From Hellea sp042093735 (GTDB lineage Bacteria; Pseudomonadota; Alphaproteobacteria; Caulobacterales; Maricaulaceae), in contig JBELEM010000023.1 of the NCBI GenBank assembly GCA_042093735.1, forward strand, positions 1 to 30,159: a stretch of 30,159 bases of DNA. The letters run 5' to 3'. The first letter of the stretch is position 1. Each line of letters starts with the position of its first letter. Under the pieces are notes generated by a model, which did not search any database, had not been told where the DNA came from, and saw only the letters and a program-made list of their open reading frames with translations. This document shows, one piece after another, positions 1 through 7,880 of this stretch. The translations under genes and the position numbers were made by a program.

Positions 1-2059
1 AGACGGCCAATTATCAAACTCCATAACCTTTGACCTCGAGGTAACAAAACCCATCTATTTTATTAGTCTCAAAATAAATGGAATGGATGAATACAGAGAT
101 ATGGATGTAGAATTAAGCGGCTGTTTTGCAACCCCAGAAAATACATCTTGTGATGAACGTGAAGAGCTACTTAACTTTGCCGGGAACGGTACTTTCTTAA
201 ACTGGCAAGGCATGTTGGCCGGTGAAGAATATGAGATTAAAGTAGAAAGAGATCCTGCTAGACAGGAATGTGAACTGATTACTGAGGAAGGAAGTATCCC
301 ATATACTGATCAAGTGATTGATATTAACTGCCAAGCAGACCCCTCTGCAGCTCTCTTTGATAAAACAAAACTTCATAAAATACGAATAACTATGACTGCA
401 GATGAATGGAATAGGTTTGTGTTAGACACAGAGCGGGCAAGGTATTCCAATGGTGATGCGAATGGAAACGTTACTCCTTGGAATACATGGTCACACAGCG
501 AAGTCTACAGGCAAGTTGATTTTGAATACCTTAATGAAAACGGAAGCGTTTTAGAAAGTCATACTAAGGTGGGTTTCAAGATGAAAGGTAATACAGCACG
601 GCAATGGCCAGAACATTGGTATCAGGACTTCGAAAACGGTCAAGAAAACATGGGCTACTGGACGTTCAAACCAAGAAGATTTAGTTTTTCATTAAAATTT
701 GATGAAGAGTTTGACGAAGATGAGGGAGTTTATTCATGTATTGACGCGTCAGGAGAACCCGCTGCTGTTCCAGAACACCCTTGTAACAACAGACTTGGAA
801 AAGATCTTGATGAGGTGCCAGAAAATGATGGCCGAGAGTTTATGGATCTTGAAAAAATTTACTTTAGATACAATCGTGATGACCCATCTTATCAGAGAGA
901 GTTAACAGTTCACGAAATATTGAATTCCTTAGGTATTCCAACCCCTCGCATGTCGCATGCTAATATTGAATTAGTTATTACGGGTGATAACCAACTTTAC
1001 GGACGAGATTTACCCATGACGTTTAATATGGGTGTATTCCAGATGGTCGAGCAAGTAGATAAACCCTTTATGAAAAGATATTTTGGAAAAAATGGTTTTC
1101 TTTTTAAAATAGGCGCAGAAGCTGATATGGCCGGAGCTGAAGAAGCAAATTTAAATTGCGTACCATATGAAAGCTCAACTATATTTTTTGATCCCAATTA
1201 TTGCTTGATAGGCGTTGAAAAGTCTGACCCCGATTCAAGAGAAGAGTGGTTAGGTAGTAATAATTACATGAATCCCTTATTTGTTAATTCAGACATTAAT
1301 GATCAAGGCGGTGAAGTTTCTCAATTTAAACCTTATAAACCCACATATGATCTCAAAACCAAGAAGAAGAGTATTGCTGATGGTAGAATTTTATTACAAA
1401 ACTTTATGAACTATGTACAATCTTACCCGAGCGCAGGAGAATTAGCAGAGCAGTTTGATGTTCGTGGTTTCATAAAAGCTCACGCAGCTGAAATCGTTTT
1501 AGGCGCTGTTGACCATTATGTAAAAGTAGGAAATAATTATTATCTTTATTACAATCCACTAAAAGATAAGTGGGTCTACCTTATACATGATAATGATTTT
1601 GCTTTACGCGATCATCATCCCACCACTTGGGGCTCGCCTGATTGGGCAAGACCTTGGAGGGACATAGCAACTACATATGCATTTCCCTCACCAGGAAAGA
1701 TTCATTGGACTGAACGTACAATAAATGACAATGAAATTAATCCAATTTTATGGGATATAGTGTTTTCTGAACAGAGCAATAAAGATAAACTTTATCAGGA
1801 TATAAAATTTATCCTTGATAACAAGTTAGACTGGGAAATATTATCTCCTATACTTGAGGAAAGAAATATAATGATTCAAGACGCTATAAATAATACAGAC
1901 GCGCAACATCCAGATGGCTGCGAACTCATTTATAATGCATCAGCAATTGATGCGGAAAATAGCTCTGGGCTCTGTGATGAAAAAGATATATCGATAAAAA
2001 AATATATCGAATTGAGACGTGAAACACTTTATCAGGAATTAGCTGAGAATGGCTACTAA
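1..2059 (+). CDS. CotH-kinase-like secreted protein, 5' end outside window
   Basis: The frame is open from base 2 with no stop, so the gene begins before the window; the first internal ATG (position 83) is probably not the start because the 27 codons before it read as ordinary protein. The body resembles the CotH protein-kinase family: an N-terminal strand-rich part, a conserved NMGVFQMVEQV segment (about nt 1025-1060), a tract ending in a Phe-Gly step, and an IHDNDFALRD motif (about nt 1580-1612) matching the acidic metal/ATP site of CotH proteins. Cysteines come in close pairs along the chain (near nt 120-150, 740-785, 1155-1205, 1920-1975), which suggests disulfides and an exported protein, but the signal peptide would lie off the window. 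Family members phosphorylate secreted or surface proteins; the substrate here is unknown. It ends 54 nt before a lipoprotein gene on the same strand and may share its transcript. Confidence 0.75.
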   Translation, partial: DGQLSNSITFDLEVTKPIYFISLKINGMDEYRDMDVELSGCFATPENTSCDEREELLNFAGNGTFLNWQGMLAGEEYEIKVERDPARQECELITEEGSIPYTDQVIDINCQADPSAALFDKTKLHKIRITMTADEWNRFVLDTERARYSNGDANGNVTPWNTWSHSEVYRQVDFEYLNENGSVLESHTKVGFKMKGNTARQWPEHWYQDFENGQENMGYWTFKPRRFSFSLKFDEEFDEDEGVYSCIDASGEPAAVPEHPCNNRLGKDLDEVPENDGREFMDLEKIYFRYNRDDPSYQRELTVHEILNSLGIPTPRMSHANIELVITGDNQLYGRDLPMTFNMGVFQMVEQVDKPFMKRYFGKNGFLFKIGAEADMAGAEEANLNCVPYESSTIFFDPNYCLIGVEKSDPDSREEWLGSNNYMNPLFVNSDINDQGGEVSQFKPYKPTYDLKTKKKSIADGRILLQNFMNYVQSYPSAGELAEQFDVRGFIKAHAAEIVLGAVDHYVKVGNNYYLYYNPLKDKWVYLIHDNDFALRDHHPTTWGSPDWARPWRDIATTYAFPSPGKIHWTERTINDNEINPILWDIVFSEQSNKDKLYQDIKFILDNKLDWEILSPILEERNIMIQDAINNTDAQHPDGCELIYNASAIDAENSSGLCDEKDISIKKYIELRRETLYQELAENGY

Positions 2060-2113
2060 GAGATTAGGGATATTCTCAAACTTCAACTGTTAAGATTAAA
2101 AAGAGATAAAAAG

Positions 2114-3838
2114 ATGTTCAAGAGTATTTTATTTACAACAGCAGCTTTAGGTGTTTTGTCAGCATGTTCAAATACAAATCAATTAGAGGTTGCAGCTGAG
2201 AATGACTGGTGCATCTCAGGAGGAACGATATACACAGCTGATGATAACAAGCCGATTGTAGAGGCCGTAGCTGTAAAAAATGGAAAAATAGTTTACGCCG
2301 GCGAGAATGTTGGAGACTGGTGTAATCCGACAGATTTTAATAATTTACGAGAAATAAATTTGGATGGCTCAGTTATGTACCCTGGACTTACAGATGCACA
2401 TGGGCACTTGCTAGGTATAGGACTCCGTGAGATAACTCTAAACCTTGAGGGCGTTAAATCGATCAAACATTTAAAAGAAAAAGTCGCTGAGGCTGTCAAA
2501 ACAACGCCCATTGGCGAAACGATTTATGGTCGTGGGTGGATTGAAACCCATTGGCCAGAAAAGCGGTTTCCCAATAAGTTAGACTTAGATGATATCAGCA
2601 AAGACCACCCTATCATATTGGAAAGAGCAGATGGACATGCTGTGGTCGTCAATTCTGAGGCATTAAACTTATCGGGCATTAATATGTCGACAGCTGCGCC
2701 TTATGGCGGAGCAATAAATAAATTTGATGAATCATTCGGTATAGAAAATGAAAATAAACCCGATGGCATGTTAATAGACAATGCATCAAGACTTATTAAT
2801 GACTTATTACCCAAATTAACTCCTGAAAGAAAAGAAGAAGCATATATAATTGGAGCTAACCTTTACGCTTCAAGAGGCTGGTCAGGCATCCACTCGATGT
2901 CAGTAGACCCAGATGATATTGTTATATTAAACCGTCTCGCTGATGAAAATAAAATTAAAATTAGAGTTTATAATTCAGTAGATGTTAATAATCCAAATGA
3001 ATTACCCAAGGTCCTAAATAATGATGAATTGAATTCCAATGATCTAATTCAAACTCGGGCAATAAAGCTATACGCAGATGGAGCGTTAGGTTCTAGAGGG
3101 GCATCACTCATTGAACCCTACAGTGACGATCCAACAAACACAGGCTTAATGACACTCAAAGAAAAAGAAGCTAAATTAATACTGGAAAGAGCTTTAAAAG
3201 AAGGAGTTCAAGTAAACATTCATGCTATTGGCGACTACGGAAACAGAGAAGTATTAAGATGGTATAAGAATGCTTTTGATCAAATACCTTATGCTGATCG
3301 AAAAATAACAGACCCGCGCTGGAGAATAGAACACAGTCAAATACTACACAGAGAAGATATACCCCTATTTTCCAAATATGGAATTATACCATCAATGCAA
3401 CCATCACATGCCATTGGAGATTTGTATTTTGCCGAAGATAGACTCGGGAAAGATAGATTAGCTGGAGGATATGCATGGAGAAGCTTAATTGACTCCGGGT
3501 CGATTATAGCTGGGGGTACAGATGCACCTGTGGAAGTAGGAGATCCAAGAATTGAGTTTTACGCCGCAATAGAACGGAAAGGCTTAGATGGTTTCACTTC
3601 AGACGCATGGTATGACAATGAAAAAGTGACTAGCCATGAGGCTCTTAAAATGTTTACTAAATGGCCAGCATATGCATCATTTCAAGAAACTAAAATCGGG
3701 ACCATTGAAATAGGAAAAACTGCTGACTTTACAATATTTGATACTGATATTCTGGAAGTGCAAGGCCCAGGTATACTCAATGCTAACCCCCTAATGACAA
3801 TAGTTAATGGAAAAGTTGCATTCGATGCTTTGAATTAG
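2114..3838 (+). CDS. Amidohydrolase family lipoprotein (YtcJ type)
   Basis: This 574-residue protein starts with a lipoprotein signal peptide (LSAC lipobox, Cys18), so it should be membrane-anchored on the periplasmic side. The rest is a complete amidohydrolase-3/YtcJ metal hydrolase: a small beta domain, then DAHGH with metal-binding His96 and His98, a GWIETHWP segment, KLYADGALGSRGA, IHAIGD, RIEHSQ, and the late GGTDAPVE motif carrying the metal-ligand Asp. The family includes N-substituted formamide deformylase and many uncharacterised amidases; the true substrate cannot be told from sequence. Most YtcJ homologues are cytosolic, so the lipobox is a notable addition. The ATG at 2114 is preceded only by a purine-rich AAAAAGAGATAAAAAG stretch. 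The gene converges on an acyl-CoA dehydrogenase gene 33 nt away. Confidence 0.85.
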   Translation: MFKSILFTTAALGVLSACSNTNQLEVAAENDWCISGGTIYTADDNKPIVEAVAVKNGKIVYAGENVGDWCNPTDFNNLREINLDGSVMYPGLTDAHGHLLGIGLREITLNLEGVKSIKHLKEKVAEAVKTTPIGETIYGRGWIETHWPEKRFPNKLDLDDISKDHPIILERADGHAVVVNSEALNLSGINMSTAAPYGGAINKFDESFGIENENKPDGMLIDNASRLINDLLPKLTPERKEEAYIIGANLYASRGWSGIHSMSVDPDDIVILNRLADENKIKIRVYNSVDVNNPNELPKVLNNDELNSNDLIQTRAIKLYADGALGSRGASLIEPYSDDPTNTGLMTLKEKEAKLILERALKEGVQVNIHAIGDYGNREVLRWYKNAFDQIPYADRKITDPRWRIEHSQILHREDIPLFSKYGIIPSMQPSHAIGDLYFAEDRLGKDRLAGGYAWRSLIDSGSIIAGGTDAPVEVGDPRIEFYAAIERKGLDGFTSDAWYDNEKVTSHEALKMFTKWPAYASFQETKIGTIEIGKTADFTIFDTDILEVQGPGILNANPLMTIVNGKVAFDALN

Positions 3839-3839
3839 G

Positions 3840-3855
3840 TGAGTTAATTAACTCA
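3840..3855. repeat. Perfect 16-bp palindrome between convergent genes
   Basis: TGAGTTAATTAACTCA is a perfect palindrome directly after the amidohydrolase stop codon and before the end of the convergent acyl-CoA dehydrogenase gene. As RNA it could fold into a 6-bp stem with a 4-nt loop, extendable by a G-U and a G-C pair, on either strand. It may serve as a bidirectional transcription end, but there is no clear U tract, so a terminator role is inference. Confidence 0.4.
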
Positions 3856-3871
3856 TCCTAAATCTCAAATT

Positions 3872-5125
3872 TTAAATCTTCTGATTAGTATACGATCGTA
3901 ATTCTTTTCGGGCAACTTGCCTTCTATGTACAGCATCGGGACCATCAGCAAAGCGAAGCGTTCTTTGACCCTGATACATGGTAGCTAAAGGCGTATCTTG
4001 AGAAATTCCAGTGCCCCCATACATTTGCATTGCTTCATCTATGACTTTAAGAGACATCCTAGGCGCTTCAACTTTAATCATAGAAATCCATGGAGCAGCA
4101 TCTCTCTTACTCATCGTATCCATAGCCCATGCAGCTTTGAGGCAAAGCAGTCGCGCTTGTTCAATTTTAATGCGAGCCTCAGCAATAATGTCGAAATTAG
4201 CACCTAAATAAGCAAGTTGTTTGCCAAAAGCTTCACGTTCTAGAGACCGTTTGCACAGTAGCTCTAATGCTTTCTCTGATTGTCCTATTGATCGCATGCA
4301 ATGATGAATTCTTCCTGGTCCTAACCGACCTTGACTAACCTCAAAACCCGCACCTTCTCTGATTAATAATGCATCAGCAGGAATTCTAACATCAGTGAAT
4401 TTCAAATGCATATGACCATGAGGGGCATCATCATGCCCAAAAACCTTCATAGGGCGTAAAATTTCTATACCTGCCAAAGACGCATCTACAACAAACATTG
4501 AGTGTTGCTGATGTTTAGAACGATTTTCATCAGGGGTCTTAGCCATTAAAATATAAACTTTACATCTGGGATCCCCTGCTCCTGAGGACCAATATTTTTC
4601 TCCATTCAAAACCCATTCGTTTCCATCTTTCACTGCAGAAAACTCAAGGTTAGTCGCATCTGAAGAAGCAACATCAGGCTCAGTCATTAAATATGCAGAT
4701 CGAATTTTACCTTCAAGAAGAGGTGCAAGCCACTGTTTTTTATGACCATTAGTACCATACCTTTCCAAAACTTCCATATTTCCTGTATCCGGAGCACTAC
4801 AATTCATGGCCTCTGAGGCCAAATGCACCCAACCTAGTTCCTCTGCTATATAAGCGTATTCAACTGTTGTAAGTCCAAATCCCTCATCAGAATCCGTTAA
4901 CCAAAAATTCCACAATCCCCTTTTACGAGCTTCAGATTTAACCGTATCCATAATCTCTAATTGCCTCTTAGAAAGATCGAACCTGCCTCCAGGTGCCGTT
5001 CCTACCAGCTCGTGAAACTCATGATCCAAAGGAGCGACATAGTTTCTAGTGAAATCTCTTATTTTTTCAACCAAAGGCCGCACGCGCTCGCTCATGCCTA
5101 AGTCCATTGTAGAAGTCATAACCAT
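3872..5125 (-). CDS. Acyl-CoA dehydrogenase, ACAD10/11-like
   Basis: A flavoprotein of about 417 residues with the full acyl-CoA dehydrogenase fold: N-terminal helical domain, middle beta domain with YLMTEPDVASSDATNL (FAD and substrate contact) and GEKYWSSGA, and C-terminal helical domain with MQMYGGTGISQDTPL and a closing RFADGPDAVHRRQVA stretch typical of the ACAD10/ACAD11 and LvaC branch. It normally oxidises or dehydrates acyl-CoA; in this branch partners phosphorylate a 4-hydroxyacyl-CoA and the dehydrogenase-fold enzyme removes the phosphate. It is the last gene of the SDR-SDR-kinase-ACAD operon, 10 nt after the kinase gene. An AAGGA ribosome site stands only 1 nt before the first ATG but 7 nt before a second ATG two codons in (first base 5119), so translation may begin there. 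Confidence 0.9.
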   Translation of the reverse strand: MVMTSTMDLGMSERVRPLVEKIRDFTRNYVAPLDHEFHELVGTAPGGRFDLSKRQLEIMDTVKSEARKRGLWNFWLTDSDEGFGLTTVEYAYIAEELGWVHLASEAMNCSAPDTGNMEVLERYGTNGHKKQWLAPLLEGKIRSAYLMTEPDVASSDATNLEFSAVKDGNEWVLNGEKYWSSGAGDPRCKVYILMAKTPDENRSKHQQHSMFVVDASLAGIEILRPMKVFGHDDAPHGHMHLKFTDVRIPADALLIREGAGFEVSQGRLGPGRIHHCMRSIGQSEKALELLCKRSLEREAFGKQLAYLGANFDIIAEARIKIEQARLLCLKAAWAMDTMSKRDAAPWISMIKVEAPRMSLKVIDEAMQMYGGTGISQDTPLATMYQGQRTLRFADGPDAVHRRQVARKELRSYTNQKI

Positions 5126-5135
5126 ATCCTTATAT

Positions 5136-6200
5136 CTATAATTTACCGGTTTGTATTTTGTGTCTTGCTAATTTACCTAAAGCAGTTGCCATAGCTCCAT
5201 AAGATTTAAAACGCGGATTGTCAGTTTGGCCTTTATAGTATCTTGAGTATATTTGCTGAATTATCACGGCTAACCGCCAAATACCATAAACATAATAAAA
5301 CTGAAAACCACTTACATCATATCCTGTTTTTGATGAGTAAAATTCAAGTATTTCGCTGCGTGTAAGCATTCCTGAAGCAGTTGAAGGCTGCCTTAAGGTC
5401 ATTTTCATATAATCCGGATCTGTGGGCTCAATCCAATAAGCAAGTGTATTTCCCAGATCCATCAAGGGATCACCTAGAGCAGAAATTTCCCAGTCTAATA
5501 GTGCCTCAATACTTCTTGGATCATGCTTATTAAGTATGCAATTATCAATTCTGTAGTCACCATGTATAATCGCAGCGCCTCGTTCAGTTGATGGCATATT
5601 ATCAACGAGCCAAACTTGAACATCCTCAAATTTCTCGACATCTTTAGTCCATGATTTCTCGAAACGACTATTCCAACCGAGAATTTGTCTATTTACATAA
5701 CCAATAGGTTTTCCAAAGTCAGACAAACCTATCGCTTCGAAGTCAACCTGATGAAGATCTATTAAATTTTGAAAAAAATTAACACATAATTGCCTTACTT
5801 CTTTTTTAGACCAATTCCATTCAGTTGGTATCTCAGTATGAATTAAGTGACCTTCTGACCTGTCCATCACATAAAACTCACTACCTATAATCGATGTATC
5901 ATCAGTGTAAAACAATGTATTAGGCACAGGTATAGTACCTTTTAACGCCGACATTACACGATACTCTCTTTGCATATCATGGCCCGACTTTGGTTTGTCT
6001 CCAAAGGGGGGACGTCTTAAAACCATTCTCCTCTTTGGGTAATCAAGAGCATAAGTTAAATTTGAGGCCCCCGAGTTATACTGACTTAAAGTCGCCTTAC
6101 CTCTAAGACCTGGGATAACATTCTTTAAAATAGAATCTACCGCATCAAGGTTAAATTCTTCACCCGAACGAACTTCAACTACAGGGTTTTCAGAGCTCAT
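5136..6200 (-). CDS. APH-fold small-molecule kinase (acyl-CoA kinase candidate)
   Basis: This 354-residue protein belongs to the phosphotransferase (APH/choline kinase) family. Near residue 215 it has HGDYRIDN, the Brenner-type catalytic motif, followed by LLDWEISALGDPLMDLG, where the Asp of LDWE binds metal. The N-terminal lobe has the nucleotide-binding QYNSGASNLTYAL loop and a LRRPPFG segment typical of the ACAD10/11-linked subgroup. In mammals this domain is fused to the acyl-CoA dehydrogenase and phosphorylates 4-hydroxyacyl-CoA; in Pseudomonas putida LvaA does so in levulinate catabolism. Here it lies directly upstream of such a dehydrogenase, so a 4-hydroxyacyl-CoA kinase is the best inference. 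It is not expected to be an antibiotic resistance enzyme. Its ATG overlaps the stop of the preceding SDR gene by one base (TAATG), which implies translational coupling. Confidence 0.85.
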   Translation of the reverse strand: MSSENPVVEVRSGEEFNLDAVDSILKNVIPGLRGKATLSQYNSGASNLTYALDYPKRRMVLRRPPFGDKPKSGHDMQREYRVMSALKGTIPVPNTLFYTDDTSIIGSEFYVMDRSEGHLIHTEIPTEWNWSKKEVRQLCVNFFQNLIDLHQVDFEAIGLSDFGKPIGYVNRQILGWNSRFEKSWTKDVEKFEDVQVWLVDNMPSTERGAAIIHGDYRIDNCILNKHDPRSIEALLDWEISALGDPLMDLGNTLAYWIEPTDPDYMKMTLRQPSTASGMLTRSEILEFYSSKTGYDVSGFQFYYVYGIWRLAVIIQQIYSRYYKGQTDNPRFKSYGAMATALGKLARHKIQTGKL

Positions 6201-6958
6201 TAAATAACTGCCCCGCCATCCACTATCATGCTTTGTCCTGTATAATAGCTTGCTTCACTTGAAGCCATATAAAGAACTGCACCAACCATCTCTTCGGGCT
6301 GAGCCATACGTTTTATCGCAAGGTTCAATTTTACATAAATATCCATTGCTGGATTATCTTTTAAAGCTGATGCTAATTTTGTATCTGTAAAACCAGGCAA
6401 TAATGCGTTAACCCTCACACCGTGTTGAGAATACTCCTTAGCTAAACCCTTTGTCATAGCAATTAAAGCTGCTTTGCTCATACCGTATATTACACGAAAC
6501 TCAGCGGGTTGAATGCCGTCAATAGAAGCAACATTTATAATTGCTCCGCCACCATTTTCTTTTAGTAAAGGAAATGCTTTGGTAGACAAAAAATATGGCC
6601 CGCGTGAATTAACTTGAATAGTTTTATCAAAGGCAGACTCGCTAGCTTCATGAGCTGGACCAAAATGCGGACTTGTTGCTCCGTTATTAATCAGAACATC
6701 AAGACGTCCAAATTTCGATTTTATCAAAGATAGTATATTTTCTTGATGATCTAAATTTCCAAGGTGTAGTTCCGCAGATATTGCCTTACCACCTTTTTCG
6801 CGAATTTTTTCTGCAACTTTCTCACAATCAGCCTGTTTACGGCTCGAACAGATTACTGTAGCTCCATGCTCAGCAAAGCCATGGGATACCGCTTCACCTA
6901 TACCTCGACTTGCACCAGCTACTAGAACCACTTTGTCAGTAAAATCAAATCTTGTCAT
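6200..6958 (-). CDS. Short-chain dehydrogenase/reductase
   Basis: A 252-residue classical SDR. It shows the nucleotide-binding AGASRGIG glycine motif near residue 15, an NNGAT motif in the middle, the active-site Ser in INVASIDG, and YGMSKAALIAMTKG with the catalytic Tyr and Lys. It ends with YYTGQSMIVDGGAVI, the usual C-terminus of SDRs related to 3-oxoacyl-ACP reductase and glucose dehydrogenase. The substrate is likely a hydroxy- or keto-acyl compound given the neighbours. A good GAGGA ribosome site stands 5 nt before the ATG. It is the second gene of the leftward operon, 8 nt after the first SDR and overlapping the kinase gene by one base. Confidence 0.9.
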   Translation of the reverse strand: MTRFDFTDKVVLVAGASRGIGEAVSHGFAEHGATVICSSRKQADCEKVAEKIREKGGKAISAELHLGNLDHQENILSLIKSKFGRLDVLINNGATSPHFGPAHEASESAFDKTIQVNSRGPYFLSTKAFPLLKENGGGAIINVASIDGIQPAEFRVIYGMSKAALIAMTKGLAKEYSQHGVRVNALLPGFTDTKLASALKDNPAMDIYVKLNLAIKRMAQPEEMVGAVLYMASSEASYYTGQSMIVDGGAVI

Positions 6959-6966
6959 TTTATCCT

Positions 6967-7743
6967 CTAATCTGGTAGTTGATTACTACCTAATTTTTGT
7001 TTGAGCTTGTTCATGCCTCTTATATAAGCCTCGTAATTATTAGCTTTATTCTTAAAATAATCACCCACAACAGGGTGTGAAAGGACCATGAATTTATCTT
7101 CCGATATGGAATTCTTTAGGGCCTCAGCAACATCTTCAGGTTCCAATAATCCATCTTGATGACCTTCAGCCATCAGCATTCCCTTGGTCATATTTGTTTT
7201 GACGTATTGCGGACAAATACAGTGAGTTTTAATACCTTCATCCCAATGACGGATTGCCAGACTTTCTGCAAAACCGACTGCAGCATGTTTGGTTGCTGTG
7301 TATGAGGAACTCCCTATTTGACTTAGTAAACCTGCAGCTGATGCAGTTATTACAAAACGGCCTGATCCACGCTTACGCATACCTGGTATCAAGCAGCGAG
7401 AAGCATATACAGAACTCATGACATTAATTTTCCAGCTTAATTCCCAGTATTCGTTACTCGCATCGGCTGCGTGTTTTGGATCTCCATAACCAACCCCAGC
7501 ATTAGAAACAAAGATGTCTATTGGACCATTAATTTCTTCAGATCCAAGAATAAAATTTTTGATATCTTTTTCATCACTGACATCGCACTTAAACGATGCT
7601 GCCCCAATTTTTTTTCCAACATCTGTAGGATCTATTAAGTCACTTATGGATACATTTGCTCCATTAGATACAAACATTTCCGCCAAAGCACGACCAATTC
7701 CGCCCTGAGCTCCTGTGATCGCGACTGACTGTGCTTTGAACAT
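6967..7743 (-). CDS. Short-chain dehydrogenase/reductase, first gene of operon
   Basis: A classical SDR of 258 residues with TGAQGGIG at the N-terminus, the cofactor-specifying Asp in ISDLIDP, NAGVGYG, the catalytic Ser in ITASAAGL, and SYTATKHAAVGF (Tyr and Lys). The C-terminal third (HCICPQYVKTNM onward) fits SDRs acting on lipid-like or cyclic alcohols, but the substrate is unknown. I chose the ATG at 7743; an in-frame TTG three codons upstream (7752) is possible. The ATG is favoured because it places the upstream dyad at the same 24-nt distance as in the nitronate monooxygenase gene. No strong ribosome site is visible. It heads the SDR-SDR-kinase-ACAD operon. Confidence 0.87.
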   Translation of the reverse strand: MFKAQSVAITGAQGGIGRALAEMFVSNGANVSISDLIDPTDVGKKIGAASFKCDVSDEKDIKNFILGSEEINGPIDIFVSNAGVGYGDPKHAADASNEYWELSWKINVMSSVYASRCLIPGMRKRGSGRFVITASAAGLLSQIGSSSYTATKHAAVGFAESLAIRHWDEGIKTHCICPQYVKTNMTKGMLMAEGHQDGLLEPEDVAEALKNSISEDKFMVLSHPVVGDYFKNKANNYEAYIRGMNKLKQKLGSNQLPD

Positions 7744-7767
7744 ATTTACCAACTATCTAATATTTCT

Positions 7768-7785
7768 TATGCAACTTGTTGCATA
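7768..7785. promoter_or_regulatory. 18-bp operator-like dyad upstream of SDR operon
   Basis: TATGCAACTTGTTGCATA has perfect 8-bp arms around a TT centre. Its near edge lies 24 nt upstream of the ATG of the first SDR gene. A related dyad sits at 9389-9406 with the same spacing to its own gene (14 of 18 bases identical). Size and symmetry fit the site of a dimeric repressor such as the TetR or MarR families. No regulator gene is present in the window, so the binding protein is unknown. Confidence 0.6.
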
Positions 7786-7880
7786 TAAAAATTCATCTTG
7801 CCAGCTGTTTATTTGCCATTGTTAATTAGTTAGGAGTAGAAATTAAACGCTAATACCTAACTTGATAATTCTAAAATAAA

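Noticed and set aside
5136..6200. Possible aminoglycoside resistance gene
   Set aside because: The APH fold is present, but the protein belongs to the subgroup linked with acyl-CoA dehydrogenases and lies in an operon with one; resistance is not supported.
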